This document shows, piece by piece, positions 12,085 through 23,577 of a stretch of 64,000 bases of DNA (position 1 is the first letter of the stretch; each line of letters begins with the position of its first letter). The notes under the pieces were generated by a model. It ran no database searches. It worked only from the letters and a program-made list of their open reading frames with translations, and was not told where the DNA came from. The stretch spans positions 57,388,047 to 57,452,046 of the forward strand of contig OX123197.2 of assembly GCA_944739405.2 (NCBI GenBank), given 5' to 3'. Source of the DNA: Euclidia mi. Its lineage: Eukaryota > Arthropoda > Insecta > Lepidoptera > Erebidae. The translations under genes and the position numbers were made by a program.

Positions 12085-12430
12085 GACACATCCGCTGGTC
12101 TTGCCAACAGGAGCTCCTTTACTTTTGCCTTAAATTTGTACTTGGTGATGCACATCCTGATTTCTAGAGAGAGGGCATTCCAGAGAAGAATAGACTGTAC
12201 GAGAAAAGAAGAGTGAATAATAGATGTGTTATGAGAAGGGATAGTAAGAAGAAGATTATAAGACGATCGCAAGTTTCGGTCGTGGTTAGAATACAGATAC
12301 TGACATTGGCAAGGTAAATAATTTGGGGAAGAAGGAGACGTAAGAACAGTATAGAGGGTAGTGAGAGCACGCAAACTGCGACGACGACGGATAGGAAGCC
12401 ACTTCAATTGGGAACGATAAGTAGACACAC
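12085..12430 (-). pseudogene. LINE RT C-terminal fragment
   Basis: About 110 codons with YRSQLKWLPIRRRRSLRALT, TSPSSPNYL, NLRSSYNLL and LLWNALSLEIR. These line up with the C-terminal region of the LINEs at 1-1.3 kb and 6.5-7.3 kb but are more diverged, so this is a related, different subfamily. Everything upstream of the C-terminal region is missing. It abuts a SINE tail at 12432. Confidence 0.75.
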
Positions 12431-12431
12431 C

Positions 12432-12480
12432 TCTGGTAGGCAGAGGTGTAATTGGCCTTCGGGGATACAGGCGTGAGTCT
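12432..12480 (+). repeat. SINE family A tail scrap
   Basis: ggtaggcagaggtgtaat ... cttcggggatacaggcgtgag: only the 3' end of the SINE, partly rearranged. Confidence 0.6.
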
Positions 12481-12511
12481 ATAATATGTACACACAACAC
12501 TATCAAGTCCC

Positions 12512-12668
12512 AAATAAAATAATTTTTAACAAAAAAAAAACCGACTTCAAACAGGAATCTAAAAAGTACAAAATAAATTTACTTAGTACAAGGAATTCGT
12601 ATTTTGATTTAGTTAATCAGAAATGATTAAATAAGTATTTTATAATTTTGAAGTCGGTGCCAAGTAAA
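12512..12668. repeat. Left arm of a 157-bp inverted repeat
   Basis: Pairs with 13435-13591; by eye only about one mismatch in 157 positions (aggaatct versus aggaattt). It includes the terminal motif aaccgacttcaaac at 12539. The arms are separated by 766 bp. Confidence 0.9.
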
Positions 12669-13434
12669 ACAATAACCAGGTATATAATAGGTATTATCAA
12701 TCTTTCTCACAACTCAAGCTAATGTTAGTAGGTAATTATGATCTGTCCTGTGGTAATTATCTTCTAAGTATTCGGATACATGGATAGAATACAACTACGA
12801 CACAGTATACGGCGCGCAGTGCGCGGTGCGGGAGGGGAGACGTGCCAGAGTGCGCGACCCGAACGCGGGCAGACACGTGAGGGCAGACGTCGTTGATGCT
12901 TGTCTCTGTGTATGCAAATTTTTGATCTCGCTACACCGTTGTGGTCTCAGATTCTATAGGTTTTCGTATATTACTTCTTTCAATCGCATGGTTGGATTAG
13001 ATTAAATACTCGTATTGTTTAGGTATAGGTGATTTTGTTTTCATTCTTCGTTATTATCCTTGTTTTACTAACAGATTTTGAGATTTGTTTTAATTTAATG
13101 CGTTCGTGCTTTAACTAGGTATTTGTCGTACTCTCAAATTAAGTACCTACGTAAGTAATAGTGCATTAACTGATTATAACAATCATCCTATTATAGATAG
13201 ATAGTTATTGATATTTAAATTACGTAGGATAGTTATAATATGTCTAATTTGTGTTCTTTTATAATTTGTTTTCCTTGACTAGTTTGTAAGCCAGTACATA
13301 ATAGTTGATAGTTATGTAGTAGGTACAGTCAGTATTCCTATACTGTTATTAGTCTTTTGTTGTTGTTGTTTTGACATATCTAATACTATTGTGTGTACTT
13401 AGTAATTTGTTATTATAGTAAGGTTGTTATAGCA

Positions 13435-13591
13435 TTTACTTGGCACCGACTTCAAAATTATAAAATACTTATTTAATCATTTCTGATTAACTAAATCAAA
13501 ATACGAATTCCTTGTACTAAGTAAATTTATTTTGTACTTTTTAAATTCCTGTTTGAAGTCGGTTTTTTTTTTGTTAAAAATTATTTTATTT
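13435..13591. repeat. Right arm of the 157-bp inverted repeat
   Basis: Near-perfect reverse complement of 12512-12668. It ends only 15 bp before the ATG at 13606, so it forms the immediate 5' leader of the Helitron reading frame. The 766-bp loop contains a GC-rich patch at about 12810-12890 in otherwise AT-rich DNA, a possible promoter area. Confidence 0.9.
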
Positions 13592-13605
13592 TACGCTTTT
13601 TAGTT

Positions 13606-15078
13606 ATGGGTAGACCTAACAAAGGTGCTTCTCGGATGAGGAAACGACGGCTACTAAAGACAGAAAATGATAGACAGAAACGCTTGGAAAAAAATAAAAT
13701 CGGAACTAATAAAAAAAGAAAAAATGAAACGCCGGATAAGCGCGAAAATAGACTGTCGGGTATGAGAGCATATATGTCAAATAGATTAAATAACGAAATT
13801 CAAGAAGATCATGACCATCGCTTTTCATTGATACACAATAACCTAAGAAATGAATCCGATGAACACCGTGCCCATCGACTCAGTTTGATTCGTGAGCGAT
13901 TGTCAAATGAATCCGGTGAAGCCCGTGCTCATCGGCTCAGTTTGATTCATAAGCGACTGTCAAATGAATCTGCTACACAGCAATCTCAACGATTAAGTTA
14001 CTCACGTAATCGTTACAGGCAGCGGGTGCTTAATGAAACTCCAGAAGAAAGGGACAGTCGATTGACCGTTCTAAGGCAAGTGTCATGTTGCTTAAGAAAT
14101 ACTCGTATATTGGGAGTTGAAGAATTTCGAGCAGCAGTTAATGTTTTTGCAGATGTGCCATGTGCTATATGTAATAAATTGCTTTATCCACAACAGCGTA
14201 TTAATTTACAGACGGCAGCATACAGCTCTATCTTACCTGTAGAATTAATCACATGTAATAGGATAATAACATGTTCTCGATGCTCTAACACTATAAAAAA
14301 ACGAAAAATCCCATCTCAAGCCTATTGGAATAATATGGTTGTTGCTACTGTGCCACATGAATTAGCTGATTTAACCGAAATTGAAAAGAGATTTCTTTGC
14401 ACAGTGGTGCCATTTATTAAAATAATGAAACTACAAAACCGATTTAGCCAAGATTGGTGTAAAGGTCAAGTAGTCTTATTTGCCAAAAATGTTGTAGAGT
14501 TAGCTGAACAACTACCACTTCACCCAAATCAAGCTGGACTAATACTTATTGTAGAAAATCTAGAAAACGTTCAACGTTCTAAAGAATTCGTGGTTGATAT
14601 TAATAAATTAAAAATTGCATTAAGTTGGTTAATGTCTAATAATATTCTTTATAGGGACGTTCGACCTCATTTTAACAATGCAATTGATATTTCGGAAATA
14701 ATACAGGTGACAGGTGAACTACCCAATCATGAAGAAGGAAATGAGGTAATAACGAGAATAGCTGCAAATATTGAACGTTTCAAGCTTTTAAATAACGACA
14801 CAAGTATTTTGCACGGTTCATATCATCAAGGTGATGCAAGATTCAGTTCCGAATCTAAGGGCAGACAATGTACTGCTATTGCAACAGTTTCTTGTGTGGC
14901 TTTTCATCTAATTGATCCCAACTCATTGTGCCAAAGTGACATTGACTACATTTTGATTATAGGTGACAAATTTTATTGTGATTGTATAGCAGCTCGACCT
15001 GAACCTACCATCGATGATTCGAACTCAGAATATTTAGCAGCTACAGAACTTTTGCCTTGTATTACATATAATAGATAA
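13606..15078 (+). pseudogene. Helitron Rep-Hel protein, N-terminal part
   Basis: 490 codons from an ATG (MGRPNKGASRMRKRRLLK). A very basic N-terminus leads to tandem units of about 24 residues (HRLSLIRERLSNESGEAR and variants, residues of about 75-150), a repeat style typical of Helitron and PIF1-like proteins. Cysteine pairs (CAICNKLL, CSRCSNTI) suggest zinc binding. The frame ends at a TAA (15076-15078), but the same frame stays open directly after it to 16203, so this is best read as a single nonsense mutation. Confidence 0.85.
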
Positions 15079-16203
15079 CAGGTTAACATTACTGGTAATG
15101 AGCAACCAATTTATAACGGTCATTTAGTACATGATGACAGCGAAAATTCTTTCCCTAATTTAAAGAATGCTCTCAATAGATTTTTTATTGAATATTCATA
15201 TGGTTTGATAACCGCTAACCTCACAACAGTAGCCGTACATTGCAAACGTCAATTAGAATCTGTAACATATTTTTTGTTTGATTCTCATGCACGTGGCGCA
15301 AAAGGTTTTAAGGCACCATTGCACGGAGCAGCTTGTTGTATGAGATTCAAAAATATTGAGGATTTATATAACGTTTTGCGAAGGAATTTAACAGTCAAAA
15401 GTTCTTCTAATCAATACACATTGAATATTTATTCATTGACGTCACTTATATTAACTTCAGTACCATTTAATGACAATCAACCTTATACTAATACCGATAA
15501 TAGCGTACCCATATCAAGCTCTACAATTGAGATCGATGAACATGCATTACAACGAGCAAAAAATGTTGAATCTACAATGATAATAGAGACTACCAGTATG
15601 CTTTGCAGTGTTGAGGAAACAGTGCCCGCGTTCGAATGTGTTGTTGATTTTAATAACGCAGATTCAGTAACCGAGTTGAGATTAGCCGAAATTAAGAGGA
15701 AAACCGCTCCGCCGCTGAATTTGGAACGAGAGCGTCGACTCGAACAGTTGGCCTGGTATTTTCTTTTCATAGAGGGTAAAAATGGACTTCATGAGGAAAG
15801 AAATACACCAATTACCCCATTAGATTACTTTCAAAGCCGAATAATGTCTAATGACAGACGTTTCCATAGAAACGATTATTTATTTTATGCTTTGTCTGTT
15901 GTCGAGTATTATCGAGCAAAGGCTAGCATTTCTGTGTCATGTAGAATGCGACAAGCTCAGGGAGAACAAACTCCACAAGGCCTTGTTGATAATATTCACC
16001 TGACAATGAGAAACATAAGAGGTTCAGCATCATATTGGAGAAAATGTTGTTCGGAACTCATAGCGATGGTAAGAACTTTAGGGCCACCTTCGTGGTTTTT
16101 AACTTTCTCATGCAATGATTTACATTGGCCCGATATGATTAAAGCGTTACTCATTGCCGATAATCAAGACATTAACGAAATAGACCAGTTACATTTGAAA
16201 TGA
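15079..16203 (+). pseudogene. Helitron Rep-Hel protein, middle part
   Basis: Continues in the same frame as 13606-15078 after the TAA, carrying the start of the Helitron-like N domain (YRAKASISVSCRMRQ, SASYWRKCCSELIAM, PPSWFLTFSCNDLHWPDM). An ATG-started version would begin at 15205 only by chance. The frame closes at a TGA (16201-16203) that overlaps the ATG of the next frame (ATGA at 16200). The sense of the protein continues without a gap in the next frame, so an indel, rather than a programmed shift, is the simplest reading. Confidence 0.82.
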
Positions 16204-19088
16204 AGCTTAACTTAGTTCAAAAATATCCAATAATAGTTGCCAGACAATTTTCAGTACGCATAAACGCGCTGATGAAATATATTAAAGGGAATGATAACTG
16301 CTTAGGAGCCAAAGTTGTGGATTATTGGCACCAAATTGAATTTCAAAATCGAGGTAGTCCACATCTCCACATGTTGGTAAGGTGTGAAGGTCTTCCTGAC
16401 TTTGCCACCTCAGAAGGCACTGCGGTTATTGATAGAGTGATTTCTTGTTCCTTAAATCCTGAGAGTCTTACATTAAAATCATTGGTAGAGAACGTACAAA
16501 TTCATAAGCACACTAGCACTTGTTATAAGAATCGCACTAACCAATCCTGCCGATTTGGTTTTCCTAGGGCACCTAGTGATAATACTGTTTGTTTCGGACC
16601 TGACGAAGCGGTAGCTAATAATAGGCGATTTTGTAATCTTAGACGAACAGCTGAAGAAAGTATGGTTAATAATTATAATGCAGATTTGTTAGAACTATGG
16701 GAAGGCAACATTGACGTGCAACCTTGTGGCAATGTTACTGCAGTTTCTTATTACGTCGCTAAATACGTTAGTAAATGTGAACCACACGATAGTGGCGATC
16801 TAATACGCGAAACAATTACCCGAGCGAAGAGGCAAGGGGGCACAGTATGGCATCAATTATTCAAAGTGGCTATGGCAATTTTGTCACAACGTGTGGTAAG
16901 CGCCCCTGAATGTGCTTATAGGTTCTGCCATTTACCTCTTAAGATGAGTTCACGGAAGACTGTGTTTGTTAACAGTTGCAAACCAAATGAACGATTTAGG
17001 CTTTTACGAGTTGAAGGCAATGAGTCATCAATTTATAACAACATTTTTGATCGCTACGTACAGAGACCCGACGATCTCGAAAACTTGAGCCTGGCTGAAT
17101 TTGCTGTACGTTTTGAAACCGTTTCACACCCGGCGTGGAGTGAAGATAATGGTGACGAGGAGTTGAGAGACACGCATAATGAGCCCCTACGTTTTATAAA
17201 ATTAAGAGACAACACTCGAATGCGCATACGGAATAAGCATGCAGTTCTTCGCACTAGATACTACACCTTAAATAGCGCTAAAGAAAGCTATTATTATAGC
17301 TTACTTGTATGTCATCTCCCGTTTCGAGAGGAATCTAGCCTCTTACTGGATGGTGAAACTGCAGAGTCTTGCTTTTTGAGACGGCAAACTGAATTACGAC
17401 CTTTACAAGCTAATGTTAATCCTGAAGAATTTGCTCACGCCGAGCAAATAATACAACAAGCATTAGCTCAAGCAACTGCATTAAATGCTGCTAGACAAAC
17501 GCTTGCCGCTGACAATGAAGGGTTACTATGTGCAGATGAAGAAGTTATTATTAATATGAATGACAATTGCGATGATAATGGTGAAAGAATAATGATGCCT
17601 AATGATGTGTTCATCAATACTATACGTGGACTTAATATCCAACAACAAAATTTGTTCCGAAAAGTTTCTGCTGCGGTCGAAGCCGATTTAAATGGCACCG
17701 AAGATCAATTGTTGCTTTTTATAACGGGAGGTGCTGGCAGCGGCAAGTCATACTTGTTAAAATTACTTGTAGAACACATCGTACGTTGTTACGGCCCGAC
17801 TGTTGACGCTCTGCTTAAACCCAAATTTGTGGAAGTAGCATCTTTAACAGGGGTCGCTGCTCGACAAATATTTGGTAAAACCTTGCATTCCGTATTTTTA
17901 CTGCCTATTGAAAAAGGCAACACCATGTCCTATAAACGTTTAAGTGGAATTAAACTCGAACAAGAAAGACGTAGATGGCGTCATATCAATTGGCTCATAA
18001 TTGATGAAATTTCCATGGTGTCGTATGAAAACTTGCGCATCATACATTTACGTTTACAGGAATATAAAAACAATGATAAGTTATTTGGCGGAGTCAACTT
18101 ACTACTGTTTGGTGATATAATGCAATTGCCTCCGGTCAAAGGAAACTGGTGTTTTTTGCAGCCATCGTGGTTTGCAGCCGAAATTAATTTGTGGCATCAA
18201 TGTTCGTTTTGCGAACCAACAATAAACATGCGCCAACAAAACGATGCCGAATTCATCGACTTGTTAAATAACTTGCGAGTGGGTGAATTGACTACGAGTC
18301 AACTTGAATTGCTATGTGAACGACGCAGAATACCTTTGACAGGGGACTTCGCTGACGGAGTTGCTGTAAGAATCTTCCCTACCGTTAAACAAGTTGACGA
18401 TTATAATGATTTAATGACAGAAGAAAATTCTAAAATACATAAAATTTATACCATTATTGCTATAGACGAGTCTCGTGAGGTCGCCACTTATGGAAAGACG
18501 CCACCGCCCACCGTAATACCGAAGGATGTAAGTAACTGTGGAGGTTTATTATCAACGCTAAAGTTAGCTGAAGAATCTCGCGTTATGCTAAGGCGAAATA
18601 TATCAGTTTCAGATGGCCTTGTAAACGGAGCAATGGGTATTGTTAAAAAATTTAAATGGCCTGCCCTTCGGAGAGACCAAATTGAAGAAGGGGAATCACC
18701 GGAATGTGTGTTAGTTAAATTTGATGATGATACTATTGGAAGTAGAATTAAAGATGAAAATGGCTGGGTACCGATTACTCCTAGTGTTGCTACATTTCAG
18801 GCAATAAAAGGATACGGAGATGTCGAGCGCCGAATGTTACCTTTGATTTTAAGTTGGGCAGTTACGGTTCACAAGTTACAGGGAACTACACTAGAAAAAG
18901 CTGTTATAGATCTAGGTAAGAAAAATTTCGCTAAAGGACAGGTATATGTTGCTCTGAGTCGTGTTAAAACCTTGGAAGGGATAGCGTTGTCTGACTTAAA
19001 TTCAAACAAATTATTGAGTAGGCCACACGACGAAAGAGCATTGCTAGACATGACGCGATTACGTAACTTAAATTCAGTGTCAAATTGA
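16200..19088 (+). pseudogene. Helitron Rep nuclease core plus PIF1-type helicase
   Basis: 962 codons. The Rep motif GSPHLHML places the HUH-type metal-binding histidines at residues 55 and 57. YYVAKYVSK at residues 184-192 supplies the paired tyrosines (Y185, Y189) that attack DNA in rolling-circle transposition. A superfamily 1 helicase follows with Walker A GGAGSGKS (about residue 512), Walker B LIIDEIS (about 600), FGDIMQLPPV, INMRQQND and a C-terminal VHKLQGTTL ... VYVALSRVKTL. All catalytic residues I can check are present, so this portion is undamaged. Only the upstream stop and frame change separate it from an intact protein. Confidence 0.93.
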
Positions 19089-19198
19089 CGCATATGCCTA
19101 GTAGGTAGTGGTATTCCTATTTAAAACTTCAATCTTAATTAGGTATTATTTTTAAACGAACTAAACATTTTGGCATATTGAAACGTATGAAGTACGAA

Positions 19199-19510
19199 GT
19201 AAGCCCAACAAAAGATAATTGCTGTAAATCGTTGAGGACTTCCCTCGACTGTCTATGGTCTCCATCATTAGACCTGTAATGGCGCTTATAACCCATATGT
19301 GTGCAAAGTTCTCATCAATAGAAATGAGTTAATTCCAAACACAAGGTAGCTACTGTAAAATGTTGAGGAGTTCCCTTGATTGTCCTTCGTCTTCATCATC
19401 AGATATAAAGTTCTCATTAATACAAATTAATCAAGCCCAAACACAAGGTAATTGTTATAAATCATTGAGGAATTCCCTCGTCTGTCTTTCGGTTCCATCA
19501 TCAGCTCGAC
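19199..19510 (+). repeat. Three degenerate tandem units in the Helitron 3' region
   Basis: Units start near 19201, 19332 and 19433. Each has the core cccaaacacaaggtaattg / ttgaggaattccctcg / ccatcatcaga with drift. Spacing is about 131 and 101 bp. Confidence 0.75.
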
Positions 19511-19589
19511 TCCAGACCTTCATAAATAGTAGTACTTTAAAATACTTAATGAATAAAATAACAAACGCACTTGTCGCCACTACAACTAT

Positions 19590-19791
19590 AGAAGGTTCCC
19601 CTCGATTTCATTGGAATAACATGACCAGATCCTGGTTTCCTTACTATGGTACCACCCTTGGAATATCTTCTTTCCAACAAAAAAAGAATCATCAAAATCG
19701 GTTCATAAACGACAAAATTATAGGTGAACACACATAAAAAAAAAAAATATACGGTCGAATTGAGAAACCTCCTCCTTTTTTGAAGTCGGTT
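19590..19791 (+). repeat. Helitron 3' terminal segment
   Basis: ggttcccctcgatttcattg, agatcctggtttcctta, atggtaccaccctt, aatcatcaaaatcggttca, then a poly(A) stretch, ggtcgaattgagaaacctcc and tgaagtcggtt. I recognise this order from abundant non-autonomous lepidopteran repeats. Confidence 0.75.
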
Positions 19792-19854
19792 AAAAAAGCA
19801 GAAAATCATCATATTTTTGGGCATACCTGAACGATTTAGTCACTTTATGAGATA

Positions 19855-20070
19855 CTAGAGGACATCCGCAGCTACGCCCGCATATTATTTTATTTTACCC
19901 GTTTTGCCCGATTCCGTGGGAATTTCGGGAAATACCTTCTTAGTGCAACCCTACGTTCCCCAAGGAACATACATGTCAAATTTCAGCTTCCTGCGTCTAA
20001 TAGTTTAGGCTGTACCTTGTCTGTCGTTACTGACTGACGTCAGTAACGCAAGGATTTTATATATACAGAT
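19855..20070 (+). repeat. Interspersed repeat D (copy 1)
   Basis: actagaggacatccgcagct ... gtgggaatttcgggaaat ... caaatttcagcttcctgcg ... cagtaacgcaaggatttt, ending in TATATA-like DNA. The same repeat appears reversed at 21388-21592 and as scraps at 55650-55795 and 60805-60900. Family name unknown to me. Confidence 0.75.
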
Positions 20071-20934
20071 TTTGCTTCAAATGGCCTGCTGTCCAGTGCC
20101 ACAACTGTGATAAAGTCAAAGTCAAAATCATTTATTTGTTCATAGGTTCATTACAAACACTTAAACAAAGTCATCCTTTAAAAAAAAATTAAACTAGATG
20201 AGGCCGGTGTTTCCTAACTGACTGCCCTGAGAAGAAACATCCGAAACAAACTCAGAGGTCATAGTCTCTTTTAAAGTCCAGACAATATGATTAAAATTAA
20301 TAATATATAAAATAAGGTATAAAGTATACATATGTGAGTATAATGTGAGACGACTATAAATAGTTATCCTTTGATAGAATTTCAGCAGCAGTTCAGAACC
20401 GACCAGTCCCGGCAGATGGCACCCGCTCACGAGTATGACGTGTGACTCAGCCATACCATAGCTCAACCATTTTTTAGGGAACCAAACCACCCAACCCACA
20501 ACGCCACCATAAGCCAGACTTTTAAGTGAGCATGACGACCCAGAACTGCATGACAATGATAATAAAAAATTGAAAAGAAAGCGACTACATGGTGCTCACA
20601 TATTGACAATCTTAACTTATCTTTAGGAACGTCAACACGAACTTATAATATAACAATAATAATAATTTTACTGGCAATACCATAATCTGAACGAATTTAA
20701 TAATATTTACTTATAACATAATAAAAAAATATCCATAATAATGGCATTATGAAGCAAAAGCATAAATACAGCTGGGTAAAAAGCAAAATACATATAATTG
20801 TCAGTAAAATAAGATTAAATTTGAATGTGATGTTCAAATCAAGTTCAGCATGATAACAAAATTAACATAGTCATATAAAAGTAATTAAATGTCAAATAAT
20901 AATAAAGCCAAAAAATACAACTATGTAATAATAT

Positions 20935-21097
20935 GTACTGGATGTATAATGTCCAGAGTCAAATTAATTAATCTATAAATAATATAAGTAAAATGATGAA
21001 AAAACAAAAGAACGAACTATGTAATAATGTTGTGTAGGTACTGGATGTATAATGTCCAGAGTCAAATTAATTACTCTATAAATAATATAAGTACATA
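20935..21097. repeat. Direct duplication in the LINE 3' UTR
   Basis: ggatgtataatgtccagagt ... ctataaataatataagta occurs at about 20939-20990 and again at about 21048-21097, about 109 bp apart. Confidence 0.8.
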
Positions 21098-21124
21098 ATA
21101 TGTCCAGTTTGTACATTGAGCTGA

Positions 21125-21387
21125 TCAATCCCATGCGTTTTTATCATTCATATAATCTAAAATTGTGTAATATCCACGTTTACATAATTTAGCTTTTACA
21201 ATGCTTTTGAACCTGTTGTAAGGTAGATTTCTTATATCGATGGAAAGTTTATTGTAGAAACGTATACATTGCCCCATAAACAAATTGCTGATTCTGTGAA
21301 GACGAGTTACATACAAGACAAGATTGTGCTTGTTCCTGGTGTTTACAGAATGATTGTCACATTTCTTTTGAAAAGATGTAATCTTAA
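21125..21387 (-). pseudogene. C-terminal end of the LINE ORF2
   Basis: Reads KKCDNHSVNTRNKHNLV ... QCIRFYNKLS ... KLCKRGYYTILDYMNDKNAWD and stops. It is separated from the body of the ORF (21681 and up) by the inserted repeat D, so the original protein was split by a later insertion. Confidence 0.8.
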
Positions 21388-21592
21388 TATTATAAAATCC
21401 TTGCGTTACTGACTGACTGACAGACACGCTGCAGCCGAAACTTTTGGGCGCAGGAAGCTGAAATTTGGCATGTATGTTCCTTGGGGACCGTAGGGGTGCA
21501 CTAAGAAGGGATTTCCCGAAATTCCCACGGGATCGGCCAAAACGGGTAAATTTACAAAAAATGCAGGCGTAGCTGCTGGCGTCCTCTAGTAT
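21388..21592 (-). repeat. Interspersed repeat D nested in the LINE (copy 2)
   Basis: aaatccttgcgttactgact ... gcaggaagctgaaatttggc ... gaaattcccacgggatc ... gcgtcctctagta: the reverse complement of the repeat at 19855-20070. It lies inside the C-terminal coding part of the LINE and is therefore younger than it. Confidence 0.8.
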
Positions 21593-22680
21593 TTTTATAA
21601 ACATACTTTAAGTTCTCAAAAATATACTGAGATGATACGGTCAGAACATTTATTTCTTTGATTTTTTCTCTGAGGGACACTCAAGGACCGAGATTGTAAA
21701 CAGCACGAATGGCTCTCTTTTGTAAGACAAAGATGATACTAATGTCCGCAGCTGTTCCCCAGAGAAGAATTCCGTATGACATAATGCTATGGAAGTAACT
21801 AAAATAAACTATCCTAGCCGTATCTACATCAGTGAAATGCTTAATCTTTTTAACAGCATAAGCCGCTGAACTATTCCTGCCTGACAGCTTTTCAATGTGT
21901 GGGCTCCATTGCAATTTAGAATCTATAGTTATACCTAAAAACACAGTTGACTCAACAAGATCCAATTCTGCGCCATTCAGTTGGACGTTGGTTCTAATGT
22001 GTCCAACATTAGGTATTGAAAACTTTAGACATTTAGTTTTTTTCTCGTTAAGAAAAAGATTATTTGCGTTGAACCAGCGTACAACCTTTGCAAGTGCAGT
22101 ATTAACTTGGTGAAAATTTAATAATTGCCTTTTCATTATAAATAGGATGTTTTTTGTGTAAGGATGTATCATCTGCAAATAAAACTACATCATGTTTATC
22201 TCCTATGAAGTAGGGTAAGTCATTAATGTAAATAAGGAAGAGAAATGGGCCCAGAATTGAACCTTGCGGGACACCCATGCATAATGCAGATCCGTGTGAT
22301 CTCTTACCATTGATGTCTACTTTCTGAATTCTGTCCCTTAAATAAGAACTAAGGAGCTCAAGGGGCTTTCCTCTGATTCCATAATGATGTAATTTCCTGA
22401 TTAGAATGTTATGATTGACACAGGCAAAAGCTTGAGACAAGTCGCAAAAAATGCCTAAAGCATCTTGTGAATCCTCCCAAGCTCCAAATATGGTTTTCAA
22501 TAATTCTACTGCTGCGTCGATAGTAGAGCGACCTCTAGTAAAACCAAATTGCTTGTTATGCAAAATATCGTATTTATTAAAGTGTGTCAATAACTGCTTT
22601 AAAATTAACTTTTCGAATATTTTACTCAAGGTAGGTAGAACTGAAATAGGCCGAAAATTTGTTGGCTCTAAAGCACTACC

Positions 22681-22804
22681 AGATTTGAATAGAGGTATCA
22701 CTTTACTATGCTTCAGCATAGTAAAGTGATACCTCTATTCAAATCTGAACTTCATCACGGTGAATTTCCTGATCTGATGAATCAAATCAGGAAATTCACC
22801 GTGA
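22681..22804. repeat. Two adjacent hairpins inside the LINE RT
   Basis: Hairpin 1: 22681-22712 against 22715-22746, 32 bp perfect with a 2-nt loop. Hairpin 2: 22755-22773 against 22786-22804, 19 bp perfect with a 12-nt loop. See findings for the X-rcX-rcY-Y interpretation. Confidence 0.92.
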
Positions 22805-23546
22805 GCAACGCAACAATTGAACACCCTTGCCAAGTGGGGTGCAATAATACTGATTACTGACGAAAATGTCTTGACAGAAAGACCCCATAGATCCATGGTA
22901 TTTTTAAGATCTAATGTTTTAAAAGCGCTCATAATGTCTCTATCTTTGACAAAAGCGAATTCAAAAGGTGCGCCACACTCAGGTACACATTGTTTAATAA
23001 TATTTTTGGCATCAGTGGGAGATGATTTAAGAGTTTTAGTTGTTATGAGAGGTATATTAGTAAAGAAATTTTCAAACTTTTTTGCTACCTCTAGATCAGC
23101 CTTAATATCTAAATCATTTATTTTTAAATGGAAGTCTTGACTACGTACTGTGACTCTGCCAGTTTCACTATTGATAATGTTCCAAGTTGTTTTCATTTTA
23201 TTGTTGGACATATTAATTTTTTTTTTATGAAATTAGATTTTGCAATTAAACAAGTTTGTTTGAAAATTTTCGAATAATTTTTGACATATTCTTTGAACAC
23301 TTCACTGCTATTTAAGTTTCGGTCATTATATAATTGAAATAATTTAATTCTACTCTTGTAAATTCCTGGTGTAGCCCATTCACTAAATGTGAAGCGGTCA
23401 CTGACTGATGCTGTTTTAGGAGTAAATATTTTACTAAATTCAGTATTAATTAAGTTATGCAGTGAATTATATAGCTGGTTAGGCTTGTTGTGAAATGGCA
23501 ACTTTGGTAATTTAGACTCTAAACCATTTTTAAAATATTACAATTA

Positions 23547-23577
23547 AAATATTAACTTTGGAACAAAGTTAATATTT
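23547..23577. repeat. Short hairpin
   Basis: 13-bp perfect arms (aaatattaacttt/aaagttaatattt) with a 5-nt loop, at the boundary between the LINE endonuclease tail and its linker. Confidence 0.75.

Larger units (their letters stand above)
12539..19791 (+). mobile_element. Autonomous-type Helitron, inactivated
   Basis: About 7.25 kb. The left end carries aaccgacttcaaa (12539) and the right end tttgaagtcggtt (about 19779-19791), so the termini are short inverted copies. The interior codes for an N-terminal repeat region, a Rep nuclease and a PIF1-type helicase, the hallmark Rep-Hel arrangement of rolling-circle transposons. The 3' region (19590-19791) matches repeats I know as common in Lepidoptera. 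I did not find an unambiguous 5'-TC or CTRR 3' end with hairpin, so exact boundaries are uncertain. The left end may instead be near 13435 if the 1.08-kb inverted-repeat unit is a separate insertion. One in-frame stop and one frame change break the protein. Confidence 0.88.
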
